Below, one piece after another: positions 1-10,661 of a stretch of 64,000 nucleotides of DNA. The notes beneath the pieces were generated by a model. That model saw only the letters and a program-made list of their open reading frames with translations, was not told the DNA's origin and did not search any database. This DNA comes from Dolomedes plantarius (lineage: Eukaryota; Arthropoda; Arachnida; Araneae; Dolomedidae): assembly GCA_907164885.2 (NCBI GenBank), contig OU015490.1:233747332-233811331 (forward strand), read 5' to 3'. The position numbers and the translations under genes are program-made. How positions within the stretch are numbered: position 1 is the stretch's first letter; every line of letters begins with the position of its first letter.

Positions 1-235
1 CGTAGACCGGAAAGTCCCTTTATGAGGTCAGAAAGGATGGGAGAGGGTACGATCCCCCCAGTGTCGCCCCTGCGATTGATCAGTCAAAAGTAAGGTGGCA
101 CCTGACTAAGTTGGACTTTGACCCTTTTGGTGTTATTATAAACCGAAGCCCCACACCTCAGCTCGCTAGCCTATATGGACCTGGTCTGTAATCCTTCCGG
201 CCAGGGAGCATATGAAAACAACAACAGACAATATT
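1..235 (+). repeat. SINE-A body fragment (tRNA head missing)
   Basis: This stretch matches the body of the complete copy at 2058-2405: the CGTAGACCGGAAAG start, the GAGGTCAGA..GGATGGGAGA segment, the AAACCGA..CCTCAGCTCGC segment and the CTATATGGAC segment are all in the same order. The tRNA-like head would lie upstream of the window edge. It ends in an A-rich CAACAACAGACAA tail directly before a non-LTR relic. Family assignment rests on comparison with the other copies at 43490 and 57403. Confidence 0.7.
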
Positions 236-237
236 TA

Positions 238-1070
238 ATCATATATCAAATATCCCGGACAGGAATGGTTGCTTATATACCGATGGATCTCGCCTTTCAC
301 TTGAGGGAAATGTACTATCTATCCTGTTTGCATTTTATATATCCCTCGGTCCCTATACCACTGCATTTGATGGAGAGGTGGAGGCTGTTAGTATAGCTAC
401 TCAAAAACTGATTTCTATGAGTGAGGATTTCGCTGTTATTTTGTCGGACTCCAAGTCTGCAATTCAGGCTATCTTGTCCTCGAAACCTCTTGACTGTCAA
501 AGACTTAAAAATTGTATATCAAATTTAAGCTTATTGCAGACCCTACATAAAAAAGTCATTTTGCAATGGGTAATTGCAAAATGACTCATTGCAAATGACT
601 CTACAATGAGTCATTTTGCAATGGCTGATTGTAGAATATATGAAAATGAATGGCCGATTTGTTGGCAAAGAAGGGAACTAAAATCTTACAGATTCCACAG
701 GATTCAATCCCTTATTCTGCTATTGTACATATAATAAAATACAGCATCAATGAAAATTTCCGTTCCAGGCAATCAGTTGAAATAAGGGAAAAAATTTGGA
801 GGGATTTCCTTTTAAATGTTCCAGCAGCCCGTAGACGACATGCTGTTGCAGCTTTTCGGTTAGAGATAGGGCATGACTGCCTGGCAAGACTTTTAAAAAG
901 AGTTGGGGTCTTTTCATGCGTAACCGTGTTTTATGTGGGAAAGACATTGCTATGGTTGCATCCCACCTTAAAGAATGCATTGCTGTCACAGGAAACATAT
1001 ATAATGGATATTGACAAGCCAGAGAGAAACTTCAAGATCACCGGGCTATTTGACTTGTATTGACTTTTGA
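238..1070 (+). pseudogene. Non-LTR retrotransposon 3' end: RNase H domain relic
   Basis: The frame starting at 261 reads LYTDGS, then DGEVEAVSIATQKL, then VILSDSKSAIQAIL, which are the first Asp, Glu and second Asp motifs of the RNase H domain at the C-terminus of Jockey-like non-LTR elements. The frame is broken at about 555-650 by a palindromic insertion and resumes at 650 with ADLLAKKGT, followed by AAFRLEIGHDCLARLLKRVG, the usual segment after RNase H in these elements. The reverse transcriptase and ORF1 are absent. The kinase gene's first visible exon starts 277 bases downstream, so the relic probably lies in an upstream intron. The superfamily is secure from the motif order; the exact clade is inferred. 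Confidence 0.8.
573..622. repeat. Perfect 19-bp inverted repeat inside the RNase H relic
   Basis: Bases 573-591 and 604-622 are exact reverse complements, separated by a 12-base loop. A third partial copy, GTCATTTTGCAATGG, lies just upstream at 554-568 within the coding sequence. The arrangement looks like a local templated inversion of the coding segment, and it is what disrupts the RNase H frame. Confidence 0.85.
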
Positions 1071-1346
1071 TATTACTCTTAGTTTCTTACTGCATTTCGG
1101 TCTGTTTCATGCTGTTCTGATTTCTCGATGTTTATGTGTTATGTGCGTTCTTTTTTTTCCCATTTACTGGTCAATGAATGTAATTTCAAGTTCTACTGCT
1201 AGAAAAAATTTAAAGATAAATATATAAAAAATAAAATATATATATATTTAAGCATATTAGCCCCTGATAAATTCCATATCATTGTGTATACATAATTAAT
1301 GATAGTAGAATGACACTATAATAAAACTTCAAATAATATTTTTCAG

Positions 1347-1488
1347 AATAGAAGGTGGAGAATTGTTTGAACGAGTCATTAGTGATGATTTTGTGCTTAC
1401 GGAAAAAGCATGTTCCATTTTCGTTCGACAAATCTGCGAGGGTGTTGAATACATGCATTCAAAAAATATTTTGCATTTAGATATGAAG
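1347..1488 (+). CDS. Mlck: Myosin light chain kinase-like, exon a (kinase N-lobe end to catalytic loop)
   Basis: First visible exon of a Ca2+/calmodulin-dependent protein kinase of the myosin light chain kinase family, which phosphorylates the regulatory light chain of myosin II. After one base completing a split codon it reads IEGGELFERVISDDFVLTE, then CSIFVRQICEGVEYMHSKNI and LHLDMK. HLDMK is the catalytic loop; Leu in place of the common Arg of HRD is normal for MLCK/titin-type kinases, and Asp is the catalytic base. Flanks are TTTTTCAG before and GTACGT after. The ATP-binding loop and VAIK lysine are encoded upstream of the window. The closest family is smooth/non-muscle MLCK rather than twitchin, judged from the downstream FGTPEFVAPEV segment. 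Partial gene; the symbol is a family name. Confidence 0.93.
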
Positions 1489-2057
1489 GTACGTCTAATT
1501 TTGATATTTTTAATGGTTTATTCATCGTATAAGGATTTATTGATTTATTTAATAATATGGTTGATACCATATTATTATATAAATCAATATTATAAAACTT
1601 TCGATTTCCTAAATTTCAACCATTGCTCTTTGAGTATTTACTTCCTCAGTACCACTTATATATAAGTTTGAAAAATAAAAATCTCTGAAATGAATATCCT
1701 TAAAAGTGCACAACATGCAAATTTTGAAAAGGTATGGAATACCATAAACTTTGCGGGTTATATTGCGCTTCAGTTCGCTAAATTTCATTATTTAAATACG
1801 AAACTTTGTTATAATATTTTAGAAAGAGAGTTTGATATTCATTATATTGATATTAATGTTTTAGTCTATGCATATGAATCAACAGAAAATCGACAAGAAT
1901 ACATTCCATTTTTATGTGTCCGACACATGGCGTCTGCCACGGATCGAACCGTTTATTGAAACATCTAATGTTCCTTGGATTTGAATAACTCAATGATTTT
2001 CGTTCTATTTTTCATGATTAATGTGACATATTACTTACTAAATACTACAACATATTA

Positions 2058-2405
2058 AGGGGCCCCGTGGTAGCCTAGTGGTTATGCGTCCGCTTCCGGT
2101 ATTGAGGGTGCTCGGATTGAATCGCGACAAGCGACATTAAATACCTTCGTGTCTAGGTTCAATAAGGGCATATTAAATTCGTAGACCGGAAAGCCTTCTA
2201 TGAGGTCAGAGAGGGTGGGAGAATTGTACGACCCTCCCAGCTGTCACCTCTGGGGTTGCTCGGTCAAAATTGAGGTGACACCTGTCTAAGTCGGACTGCG
2301 ACTCTTTTGGTGCTATTATAAACCGAGACGCATACCTCAGCTCGCAAGTCTATATGGACAGACTGGAATACTTCCGACCAAGGGAGCATAAGCAACAACA
2401 ACAAC
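2058..2405 (+). repeat. SINE-A, complete copy with tRNA-like head
   Basis: The head has a pol III A-box-like element (TAGCCTAGTGGTTATGCG, about 2072-2089) and a B-box-like element (CGGATTGAATCG, about 2113-2124), as in tRNA-derived SINEs. The body carries the CGTAGACCGGAAAG segment shared with copies at 1, 43490 and 57403. It ends in AGCAACAACAACAACAAA, a short A-rich tail typical of LINE-mobilised SINEs. It is not a functional tRNA: the acceptor stem does not pair. Confidence 0.8.
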
Positions 2406-2597
2406 AAATTAAGTTTTATGACCATTCATTTACGTAGAGCTTTTTAAAAATATTTTGTTTTACCTCTAATTGCACTAAAGGAACGATAGGCATAAATAAG
2501 TTAAAATAAATAAAAGCATATATTTAGAAAAAAAATCATACTTTTAAAAATATATAGAACAGTTAAAATTTCTTAGTTAACTTTTCTTTACGACAAT

Positions 2598-2805
2598 ATA
2601 TATATATATATGTATGTATGTATGTCGGGTGAGAAATCCACCAGAGGGCGCGGTAGGCAATGCCACAGTTTACGTCTAAGCATCAGGGGATTCGGCGAGC
2701 GGAAGCTGGCGTATGCGGACGCTGCGGTCCGTGTACAGGAGTTAGGACTGTATTATAGTGTTTGCGTGTTTCTATTCTGTTATATTCTGTTATACTGTGT
2801 ATGTG

Positions 2806-2846
<41 letters not shown>
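2598..2846. repeat. GC-rich segment bracketed by (TA)n, containing a CTCF-like motif
   Basis: About 200 bases of clearly higher GC content lie between short (TA)n/TATG runs at 2598-2625 and 2811-2846. At 2638-2651 it contains CCACCAGAGGGCGC, which agrees at every position with the published CTCF core CCASYAGRKGGCRS. I recognise no coding domain in the open frame across it. It may be a short mobile element or an LTR fragment. Confidence 0.45.
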
Positions 2847-2853
<7 letters not shown>

Positions 2854-3132
2854 AAGGCAGCAAGGGAAAACAATTTAATACTTGACATATTCATTAAACA
2901 AAGGATTGTTTCTAAATGGTTTTGAAAAACTTTTTCAAGATAGACACAATTTGAGAAGGAGGAAAAGAAAAATACCTCAATGACAGAAATACCGCGTGTG
3001 TTGCTTAAAGATCTAACGTGTAAGAAGGACTATAAAAGTGGAAATTTAGATCCAAAATAACCATTAGATCTGAACGGGGTTGGGTGCCATATACGAAATT
3101 AAGATCCTTCTAAATATAGATTTCATTTTCAG

Positions 3133-3332
3133 CCAGAAAACATCCTGTGTGTGACGAGGACCGGAAACCAAATCAAAATAATTGATTTCGGTCTCGCCCG
3201 AAAATATGAACCGGAGAAAAAGTTGCAAGTTCTTTTTGGAACGCCGGAATTTGTAGCTCCCGAAGTAGTGAACTTTGACAAGGTGTCTTACACCACGGAT
3301 ATGTGGAGTGTGGGAGTTATATGCTATGTTCT
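3133..3332 (+). CDS. Mlck: Myosin light chain kinase-like, exon b (PEN, DFG, APE)
   Basis: The exon opens in phase 0 with PENILCVTRTGNQ, continues IKIIDFGLARKYEPEKKLQ (DFG, Mg2+ binding) and VLFGTPEFVAPEVVNFDKV (activation-segment end, APE), then TTDMWSVGVICYVL (subdomain IX Asp). Its last two bases CT join G of exon c to make Leu. FGTPEFVAPEV is diagnostic for the MLCK/DAPK group and separates it from twitchin/titin kinases, which have TAEFAAPE at this point. The acceptor is TTTTCAG and the donor GTAAGTAT. Confidence 0.95.
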
Positions 3333-3414
3333 GTAAGTATATGATCTATTACTTAGTTTTTAGTAATTCAGCGTGTCATTGGTGTACTATTTAACGAACG
3401 TAATACGAGAAGAT

Positions 3415-5100
3415 TTCGAAATTCGGCAAATAATTTTAGTTTCGGATTTTCAAATATATAGGTGAGCATTCATTAAACTCCATGAATTAAGTACATGTAT
3501 TCTTGAACAAATATTTTAAAATGTATATAAAACTTTAAAATATTTTGCCCACATAAAAAGTACTATTTTATGCCTTTGAAGCAAGGAAATACACGTTTAG
3601 TGATCATATAATATTTGTAAATTTCTGTCAGTACCTAATTATTTACAATTAGATTCCTTTTACAAATATTAAAGTTGTTATACTGTTTGAGGAAAATCAG
3701 AAGAGAATATTTAGAAATAAAGCAAACAATTTAAGTTTCAAATTTTCAAATTTATAGGTCTGCATTCATTCAACTGTATAAATTATAAATACAGGGTAAT
3801 TTTTATTAAACTGACACTACTCAAGGTCATATGTAGCGCGATCTATAAGCCAGAATTCCGTCAAAATTAATAGAGGGACAAAAGACGTTATGGGAGTTTC
3901 CGTGAAAAAAATAGTTCCAAAAGTTGCCGGTAGGGGAATATATGGCACTGTGTTTGGCGGCGCACTCGAGAATTTGCATAAAACGCAATTAAAACATTAA
4001 ACTGCAAATTTACGACTACGTAATCGACAGCAGCGCTAGTATTTCGGGTTCTGAAGACAAGTGGTGAGTACCGAAAAAGTTGTAATAATCAGACAAACGA
4101 ATAACAAAGAAATTTCACTGAAACACCACTTTATTCAGCAAATTCACTTCTCCCTCCCTTCAATGTGACCACAGTCCTGGTGGACGACCCATTGCACCCT
4201 GAACACTACGTTCTCAACGGTCGAGGGTGACATGTATCCAGGAATGTTCACCACAGTCCAGGATAATTTGCATTTTAGGGCCGCCAAGTTAGGGACTCCC
4301 CCAAGGTACACCTTAGACTTTAAATAACCTCACAGAAAGATGTCTCATTGGTTAGGTCCGGGAAGCGAGGTGGCCATGCCAGTGGAAAAAAAGCGACTGA
4401 TGACCCTTTCTTCTGTAAAGCGAAGGCCCAACAGATTCCGCACCGATCTTTGTAGCCCAAAATACTGGTGCTGCTGTCGCCTACGTATATGACTACGTAG
4501 TCGACATTGCATTTTGGTGTTTTGCTTGCATTTTATTAAAATTCTCGGGTGCGTCGACAAATAACAGCGCCATATCTCCCCCTATCGGCAACCTTTGGAA
4601 CTTTTTTTTTTTTCACGGTAACTCTTTCCCATGTCCTTCTTATTCCCCTATTTAATCTTTACCATACTTTATTCATATAAGAAGTATTATTTTGTGCCTT
4701 TGAAACAATAAAATAGACTTACAATGTTTATTTAATATTTGTAAATTTCTAGAACCACCTAATGATTAAGAATTATATTTATTTTATTAAGATGAAATTT
4801 GTTACATTGTTTGAGGAACATAATAAGAGAAGATTAATAAACTGTCAAATAATTTCAGTTTCCAGTTTTCAAATTTTAGGGTCTGTATCGCATTTAACTG
4901 TAGGAATTATAAATGCATGTATTCATAAACAATTTTTTAAAAATGTGTTTTAAACTTTAGAACTATACTTTGTCTACAACAAGAAATATTATTTCATGCC
5001 CTTGAAGCAATGAAATAAACATACGGTGTTTATATTACATTCGTAAATGTCTATTACTACCAAATGATTACAATTAATATTCTTTTACTAATATGATGTT
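3415..5100. repeat. AT-rich tandem repeat, three diverged units of about 290 bp
   Basis: Units begin near 3415, 3698 and 4836. Each carries in order GAAGA/GAATATTT, CAAATTTTCAAAT..TAGG, ATTATAAAT, ATGCC(T/C)TTGAAGCAA and GTTTGAGGAA. The second unit is split by the mariner-like element at 3785-4668, so the repeat predates the insertion. It lies within the kinase intron. No coding capacity was recognised. Confidence 0.65.
3785..4668 (-). mobile_element. Mariner-like TIR element with long inverted ends and a decayed transposase tail
   Basis: Bases about 3862-4065 and 4435-4660 are imperfect inverted repeats; for example, left CCGTGAAAAAAATAGTTCC pairs with right GGAACTTTTTTTTTTTCACGG shortened to its matching core, followed on both sides by GCCATAT and CTACGTA(A/G)TCGAC blocks. 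Read on the minus strand, the centre resembles the C-terminal end of a DDD mariner-type transposase (GYLKSKVYLGG, then a GHIEG ending), with stops and frameshifts. Deep decay; the superfamily is inferred from the tail motifs. Confidence 0.6.
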
Positions 5101-6189
5101 TGTTTTTCATGACTTTTTAGTATTTCTGTGAATATTCTTCGAACATTACAAAAGAAGAATGCTTAGATATAAAATACAAATGACAGGAAAGAACGGGAAC
5201 ATGGATCGTGAACATAAGAATATGAAAGATATTTTTAAGAATTAAAAATTCACTCAAGTTTTATCATTATTTTAACTAAACACTACCTATATAGTTTACA
5301 TAGTTTACTTAAAATGTTTAAATAATTAAATTTTTTACAGTATAGAAGGTCATTTTGTGATTATCAGTGTTTTTCACATTTTCTCACATACTTCTGCAAC
5401 AAAAAGCACAGACAATTAAAATTTAAATGTTTTGTCTCGTTTTAAGGCAGTTAAGAAGTTGTCTGAGTAGACAGACACCTGCGTCATTCATTTCTGCAGT
5501 TTGAACATCTACGGAAGTATTGCATTAAACATCGAATTTCACAGTGTCATTGAATTTTACGGAAGTTCTTTGCACAGATCCTAGCATGATACGGAAAAAT
5601 AAGACGCATTTGTCAATTTCAGCGAGTGAGACTTGATGATGAAACACCTCATGCTCTCCCCCCCCCCATTCATTTAAAGGAGGTCTCGATTCGAATCCTA
5701 GGGAGAGAGAACTGTATGTGTGAATGAATGCAGGCCTGTTTGAGTGTATTATGAATATATGTTCGCATGCGTGTATATAGCTATATATTAATGAGGAAGA
5801 GAGAATGTGTACTGAAGACTTTTCAAGCTGTCTGGTAGGTTGTGATTTGCATTTTCAATTTGAGGTGGTGAAAGGCAAAGTGGTATAAGTTAGAGTTACT
5901 TTGAGAAACAAAGCGTTTTTCAGCAAAAAATACAAAAAAATCCACTATTAATTGAACAAATTCTAATTAATAATAAATATTATAATACTGAAAATAATAA
6001 TTATTTGCAATTCCACTATAATTTGAACATGGAGATTACATTTTTGCACTCAGCTAAAAAAAAGTTGAAAATGTGACTTACACTACTTTGCCTTTCACCG
6101 CCAAATTTTGCACTTGAAATAATTGTAAATCATATATCTGCACATAAAACATTGGTTCAAGTACTTCTTGAGTCAATCTCACTTTTTGC

Positions 6190-6530
6190 TGTTGTTTATG
6201 CCACTTGACCGACAACAACATCAGATCAAGTCCCGAAGGCTATGGGCGATGAAAGTGCGGCTCCTGTTTTGACTGGCACCACAAGGATCAGAATCCGACT
6301 TGGCCAAAGGATCAGTCCCGTAATTTTGAAATGAGTCAAGTGACACTTGACCCCGCACCTCCAGAGGTAATTTTGAGAAATTGTAGGACACTGCAGCTTC
6401 GACAGATTTTACGTGAAACAGCCACCATTAGTGCACACGGCAGTGGATTTGTCAGAAGCGAGCATTGAGTCAGTGACTTTCAGATCACTAGCCCGCTGCT
6501 CTTCCCAACTGGGACACTGAGCCCTCTCAA
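6190..6530 (-). repeat. SINE-B, minus-strand copy
   Basis: Reading the minus strand from 6530: a CCCAGTTGGGAAGAGC head, the GTGCACTAATGG(T/C)GGCTG segment, AAAATCTGTCG, ACCTCTG(G/C)AGGTGCGGGG and ACTTGACTC blocks, all in the same order as the plus copy at 27765. The B box is degraded. It lies in the kinase intron 370 bases upstream of exon c. Confidence 0.75.
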
Positions 6531-6895
6531 TATCATTTACTTTGTAGCAATCGATTACAAGCGAATTCAATAGGAACACAAAACTTGTTAATATCCTCAA
6601 AGAACGGCAAATAGTTTCGAACTAATAAATAGTTCATTATCAGGCCCCTGATCCTTAGATGTGTTAGGATTGTTTCTTAAAAATCCTTTCATTCGTGAAT
6701 CGTCCATATGACTCTCCTAATGATCCTCGGCTTTATGAAGAAATATTAGTTTTCTCGAAACTAGTGGCCACTCTTCAGGTGTTCTTTCCATTCAGGCGTT
6801 CTCTCAGGCGGCCTTCTCCAGTATTCATGTTTTATAATAAGGTTTTTATAATAAGTTTATGGTAAAATTTTATATTTTTTTCACTATCTCTTCAG

Positions 6896-7048
6896 GCTAT
6901 CTGGATTGTCGCCATTCATGGGAGATTCTGACCTCGAAACGATGGGAAACGTTACTAAAGCAGAATATGACTTCGAAGATGACAGTTTCGAGAACATATC
7001 ACAAGTGGCCAAAGATTTCATATCCAGCTTACTAATAAAAGATATGAC
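6896..7048 (+). CDS. Mlck: Myosin light chain kinase-like, exon c (kinase C-lobe)
   Basis: Starts with G completing Leu, then SGLSPFMGDSDLETMGNV, TKAEYDFEDDSFENISQVAK and DFISSLLIKDM, ending in two bases of a Thr codon. SGLSPFMGD and DFI..LL.KDM are the conserved C-lobe helices of the MLCK family. The acceptor is preceded by a T-rich tract (TTTTTTTCACTATCTCTTCAG); the donor is GTAAGTCC. Confidence 0.94.
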
Positions 7049-8061
7049 GTAAGTCCTTTTCACTCATATTATATAATTTAACACTTTCACCTTTAATGTA
7101 ATCATCGTCTCGCCGAGTAGCATTAGGGGAGGAATTTATCTAAATGAATATTCCTTCCCTAATTTAACAGGAAACTTGTGGAAATCTCACTTCTCACACT
7201 TTTCAACACTTCTCACTTTAACATTTCTACACTCAACACTTCTTTGAACACTTCTTTGTATTCAACACTTCTTTGATTGCACAGTAAATTGAAAAGGATG
7301 GTTACATGTTCCGAAGTACTTGATAGTCCATCATCAATCCAAGCAGCATTAGGCGTGATTGATCACATGTAGGCATCCTTTTTAATTTATTGTGGAACCG
7401 AAGAAGTGTTCATTACGTATGGCTCTACTGTTTAAATTTTTTAAACGATAAGAAAAAATAATTTTATGAGTATCAAAGGTTAAGTTGCATTAATGTTTTA
7501 AGTAAATCCCGCCCCCCCCCCCTCTAAAAAAGTGAAAAATTGAAAGATATGTCCTCGGACCGACTTATAATATTATTTTTATAATATTTTAAAGTGGCTG
7601 TACATAACTAAGATGTAATGTTAGAGAGTAGCAACATTTGACTGCGTATTGTAATTTGAAATGGAAAGAAAACCTCTATTTTTAAAATAATTTTACAATC
7701 CAATTTGTCGTAAAATCCGTTTACCCGTAGCTATAAAACCAAAATGTATGAAATTGTTTTATAATGCTTTATAGCTTAATGCTGTGTCTTTTCTATAGGC
7801 AGGTTTTCTTTGGCTGTACAATGTTTCTTAAAATTTCCATCTTCTGTTTCCAATTGGAATGCATTCTGATTCAGTTTCATTCTTTAAGGTATCAGCCTAA
7901 AATCGGGGCTCTTTTTATCGAAAATATAAACTGTACTGATTAAATAAATATATTTTTAATTAAAATGTGATATAAAATCTTGAAAACAAATATTATTTTG
8001 GCAAAAATTTCATAACATTTTAAAATAGAGGGAGTTCGAGTGCTTACGCTAGAGACGCTAT

Positions 8062-8700
8062 ACAGTCAAACCTTTTTTTGTGCGGTCTTTTTTATACGAT
8101 TTTTTAGTGCGATTTGTCTTGTGAGATTTTTTTTATGCGGTATAAATATGTATCGAAAAAAATTGAAATTATATATTTGAAATTATTTATTTCAAAAAGA
8201 GCTTTGATCGTGTATATCTGGCTATCGCGACATTTAAAAGCAGCTGATCAAACAACCGTCGTCGCAAAAAAAAACTTATCACCGACTACATGGTAACAAA
8301 AAATAAATCAGCTCTAATACGTATCTTCAAGTGACGAAAGCGATTGCGAACCAGTTCATCAGAAGAATATGCGCGTTTTGGACCACAACGAGTAGTAACG
8401 AATTATGTACATTTTGAAAATTTCTCCATGTTCAAAATGAGAAATAAAATTTTTTTTAAATGTTTCCATGTGTAATTTAATTATTTATTTTTTGTTTGGA
8501 AAGCACTTTCTCGCTATTTCGTAAAGATTTGACATATTTTCTAAGTGAGTCTTTTTTAATGCAGTCCCTCTCTACCTCATAAAAAAAATTCTTTAATATG
8601 CTGTGAAACATTATTTGTTATAGCTATTTATGAAGTTTCTGAATATTTTTTTGCGGTTTTTTCTTTGTGCGGTCCCTATCTACCGCACAAAACAACTCAA
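8062..8700. mobile_element. Possible pogo/Tigger relic (CAGTCAAACC end)
   Basis: CAGTCAAACC at about 8063 after TA is a typical pogo-type terminus and is followed by GTGCGGTC and GTGCGATTT motifs; GTGCGGTC..TACCGCAC recurs near 8660-8690. No transposase domain can be read in the open frame 8114-8296. Weak call based on the terminus only. Confidence 0.3.
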
Positions 8701-8860
8701 TCTCAACTTAATCTATATATTTAAGTTGCTAAGCCTACTTATTAGGCAGTCCGTGAGAGAAAACTATTGCATCAATTTTCTTCATTTTGGTCTTAAACAA
8801 AAGATTGTAATCTGCAAATGTGTCAAATTTGGTTTTTGTAACCGCAATTTCTATTAATTA

Positions 8861-9175
8861 GCGATGATTTTTAATTAAAAATTTTTTTCTGGGCATGCTC
8901 AGTGGCATGTTTAAATCTGACTTTAGAAACACACTGTTTCTGCGCATGCTCAGTGACATGTTTTAATGATAAACACGTTTATTCCGAGGAGTTTCTCTCT
9001 CTCTCTGTCATTTTTATTTTTATGATAATTATGTTTGTTAAATATAAGATTAAACCAGATGGAAATTGTTTATTTCACGCCGTTTAATTAGCGATAATTT
9101 ACAATTTAAAAAAAATTGATTTCTGAGCATGCCCAGTGACATTTTTAAATCTGGCTTTAGATACTCACTAAGCAC
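8861..9175. repeat. Direct duplication (about 80 bp, 230 bp apart)
   Basis: 8861-8935 and 9090-9165 share ATTAGCGAT(G/A)ATTT, GCATG(C)(T/C)(C)CAGTG(G/A)CAT and TTTAAATCTG(A/G)CTTTAGA. A third partial copy, CTGCGCATGCTCAGTGACATG, trimmed here to its core, is at about 8940-8960. The OTU-like fragment lies between the two full copies. Confidence 0.6.
9041..9088 (+). pseudogene. OTU-protease-like active-site fragment
   Basis: The frame reads VKYKIKPDGNCLFHAV followed by a stop. PDGNC(L)F(R/H)A is the catalytic Asp-Gly-Asn-Cys motif of OTU deubiquitinases, which are also encoded by several transposon families. Only 16 residues are present and the rest of the domain is missing, so this is at most a relic. 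Confidence 0.35.
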
Positions 9176-9817
9176 GAGGCCGCTGAAGCACATTAATTTG
9201 CTTCTGCGCATTATTATGATTTTCAACATTTGGCAATGATGTGTTGAGTATAATTTGTGTATTAGTGCATTTATTTACTATCTAGCCGTCATGTTTTGAC
9301 TGGTATCAACTAGTATATTTTAATTTCCTTTGTATTATATACTACTGTGACGCGTAACTGTGAAGTAAAAATTTTACAATTTTACCAAAAACTGAAAAAA
9401 AATGCTTTTTTAAAAATAATCTTTTTATAAATGCAGGTACCTGTGGAACGATTCAATTAACAGAGAGAGCTTAGCCCTTAGGTCAAAACATAGTTGGTAA
9501 TATGTAAAACCCTATGTCAAAATGTCCTTAAAATATATTGAAAACATTTTAAAGAATTAACTTTCTCGTTTACAAAAGTAATTGAAAAATTAGTTTTCGA
9601 GAAAAAGCATTCTTAAAGATGTCTCTTTCAGTGCTTTAATATCGTTTTTGATTTATTAAATTGTTATTAATTACCATTTAATGATAGTACGAATAAGTGT
9701 AAAGTAGATTTAGAATCCTATAAGATTGCCCTTTAAAATCGAGCAACAAAAAAATATCAAAATTTTGCACCAAAACAGACATTTAAATGTAGGTCGATAC
9801 CTTAAAACGATCTGTTA

Positions 9818-10440
9818 TCTATATATAAAACAGTTCCGTAACTGAGTGACAGATAATGCACAGACCAAACCGCTGGACCTAAAGGACTGAAATTTTGCAC
9901 GATGGTTCTTCTTGTAGGGGTGCACTAAGAAAGAATTTTGAAAATTTCTTCTTAGATTATTTAAAATTAAATTTTTAAGGTGTTTTGTAACTTTTTTTAA
10001 AGTTTGCGTTAAAAACAATAATTAGAGGGTTATAAAATTTACTTACGCGAATTAGCGTGAAAATTCCTTTAAAATGAAATATTTTTCGAATCTTTATTAC
10101 CTCCATGTTCTGATTTTTGGTGAATTTTTAAAAATTAATTTTTAGAATTTAATTTTTTAAATGCTGATCACGTGGTTTCTTTTCTGTTTGCGATACTTTA
10201 AATTAATCTTGCGTCACGTGCATAACAACGAAATAAATTGACAAAAAATATTAAAATGCGGTGAAAGATAAAATTGGTGAAAGTTTATAAGAATTTAATT
10301 CAAATTAGTATGTTTTATGAAAATTAAACATACAAATTAATTACATACATTGACTGATATGCATTTAATTTGAATATTTTCTTCTACATTATTTTGTCTA
10401 TAGGAATATCCGTTTCGATTTTTTATAAATAAATAAATAA

Positions 10441-10475
<35 letters not shown>

Positions 10476-10547
10476 CATTATTTGCATACATTGACCGTTA
10501 TATTTAATTTGAATGTACTTCGTAGCAAATCACAGGTATTCAGCTAG
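9818..10547 (+). mobile_element. Non-autonomous Helitron, copy 1
   Basis: Begins with TC after A (9818) and ends CTAG before T (10544-10547), the A/T insertion and TC..CTRR ends of Helitrons. The 5' segment TATAAAACAGTTCCGTAACTG and the GGACCTAAAGGACTGAAATTTTGCA block (core) are matched in reverse by the copy at 32332-33116. No Rep/helicase ORF. Internal (AT)n runs at about 10445-10474. Immediately after the end lies another (TA)n run. Confidence 0.75.
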
Positions 10548-10586
<39 letters not shown>

Positions 10587-10661
10587 TTCTTTATTTAATC
10601 TCATAGAATAAAGCATAATTATTATGCTTTTATTTTGCTATTATTGTTGTTGTCTCTAATA

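Larger units (their letters stand above)
1489..3132 (+). other. MLCK intron (1.6 kb)
   Basis: GT..AG intron interrupting the catalytic loop exactly between HLDMK and PEN. It holds a complete SINE-A copy and a GC-rich segment bracketed by (TA)n runs. The open frame at 1690-1959 resembles no family I know and looks like chance in AT-rich sequence. Confidence 0.85.
3333..6895 (+). other. MLCK intron (3.6 kb)
   Basis: GT..AG intron joining CT to G within a leucine codon. It contains the tandem repeat and mariner-like relic above and a SINE-B copy. The stretch 5101-6185 has only AT-rich sequence, a C9 tract at 5659 and a short GATTCGAATCC box (about 5689) that resembles a tRNA B box without a convincing A box. 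Confidence 0.85.

Noticed and set aside
1690..1959. 89-aa frame in the first intron as an alternative exon
   Set aside because: No matching splice sites and no kinase-family similarity; the flanking exons join perfectly without it.
2058..2130. Functional tRNA gene
   Set aside because: A- and B-box-like elements are present, but there is no acceptor-stem pairing, and the same head heads a repeated body with an A-rich tail, so it is a SINE.
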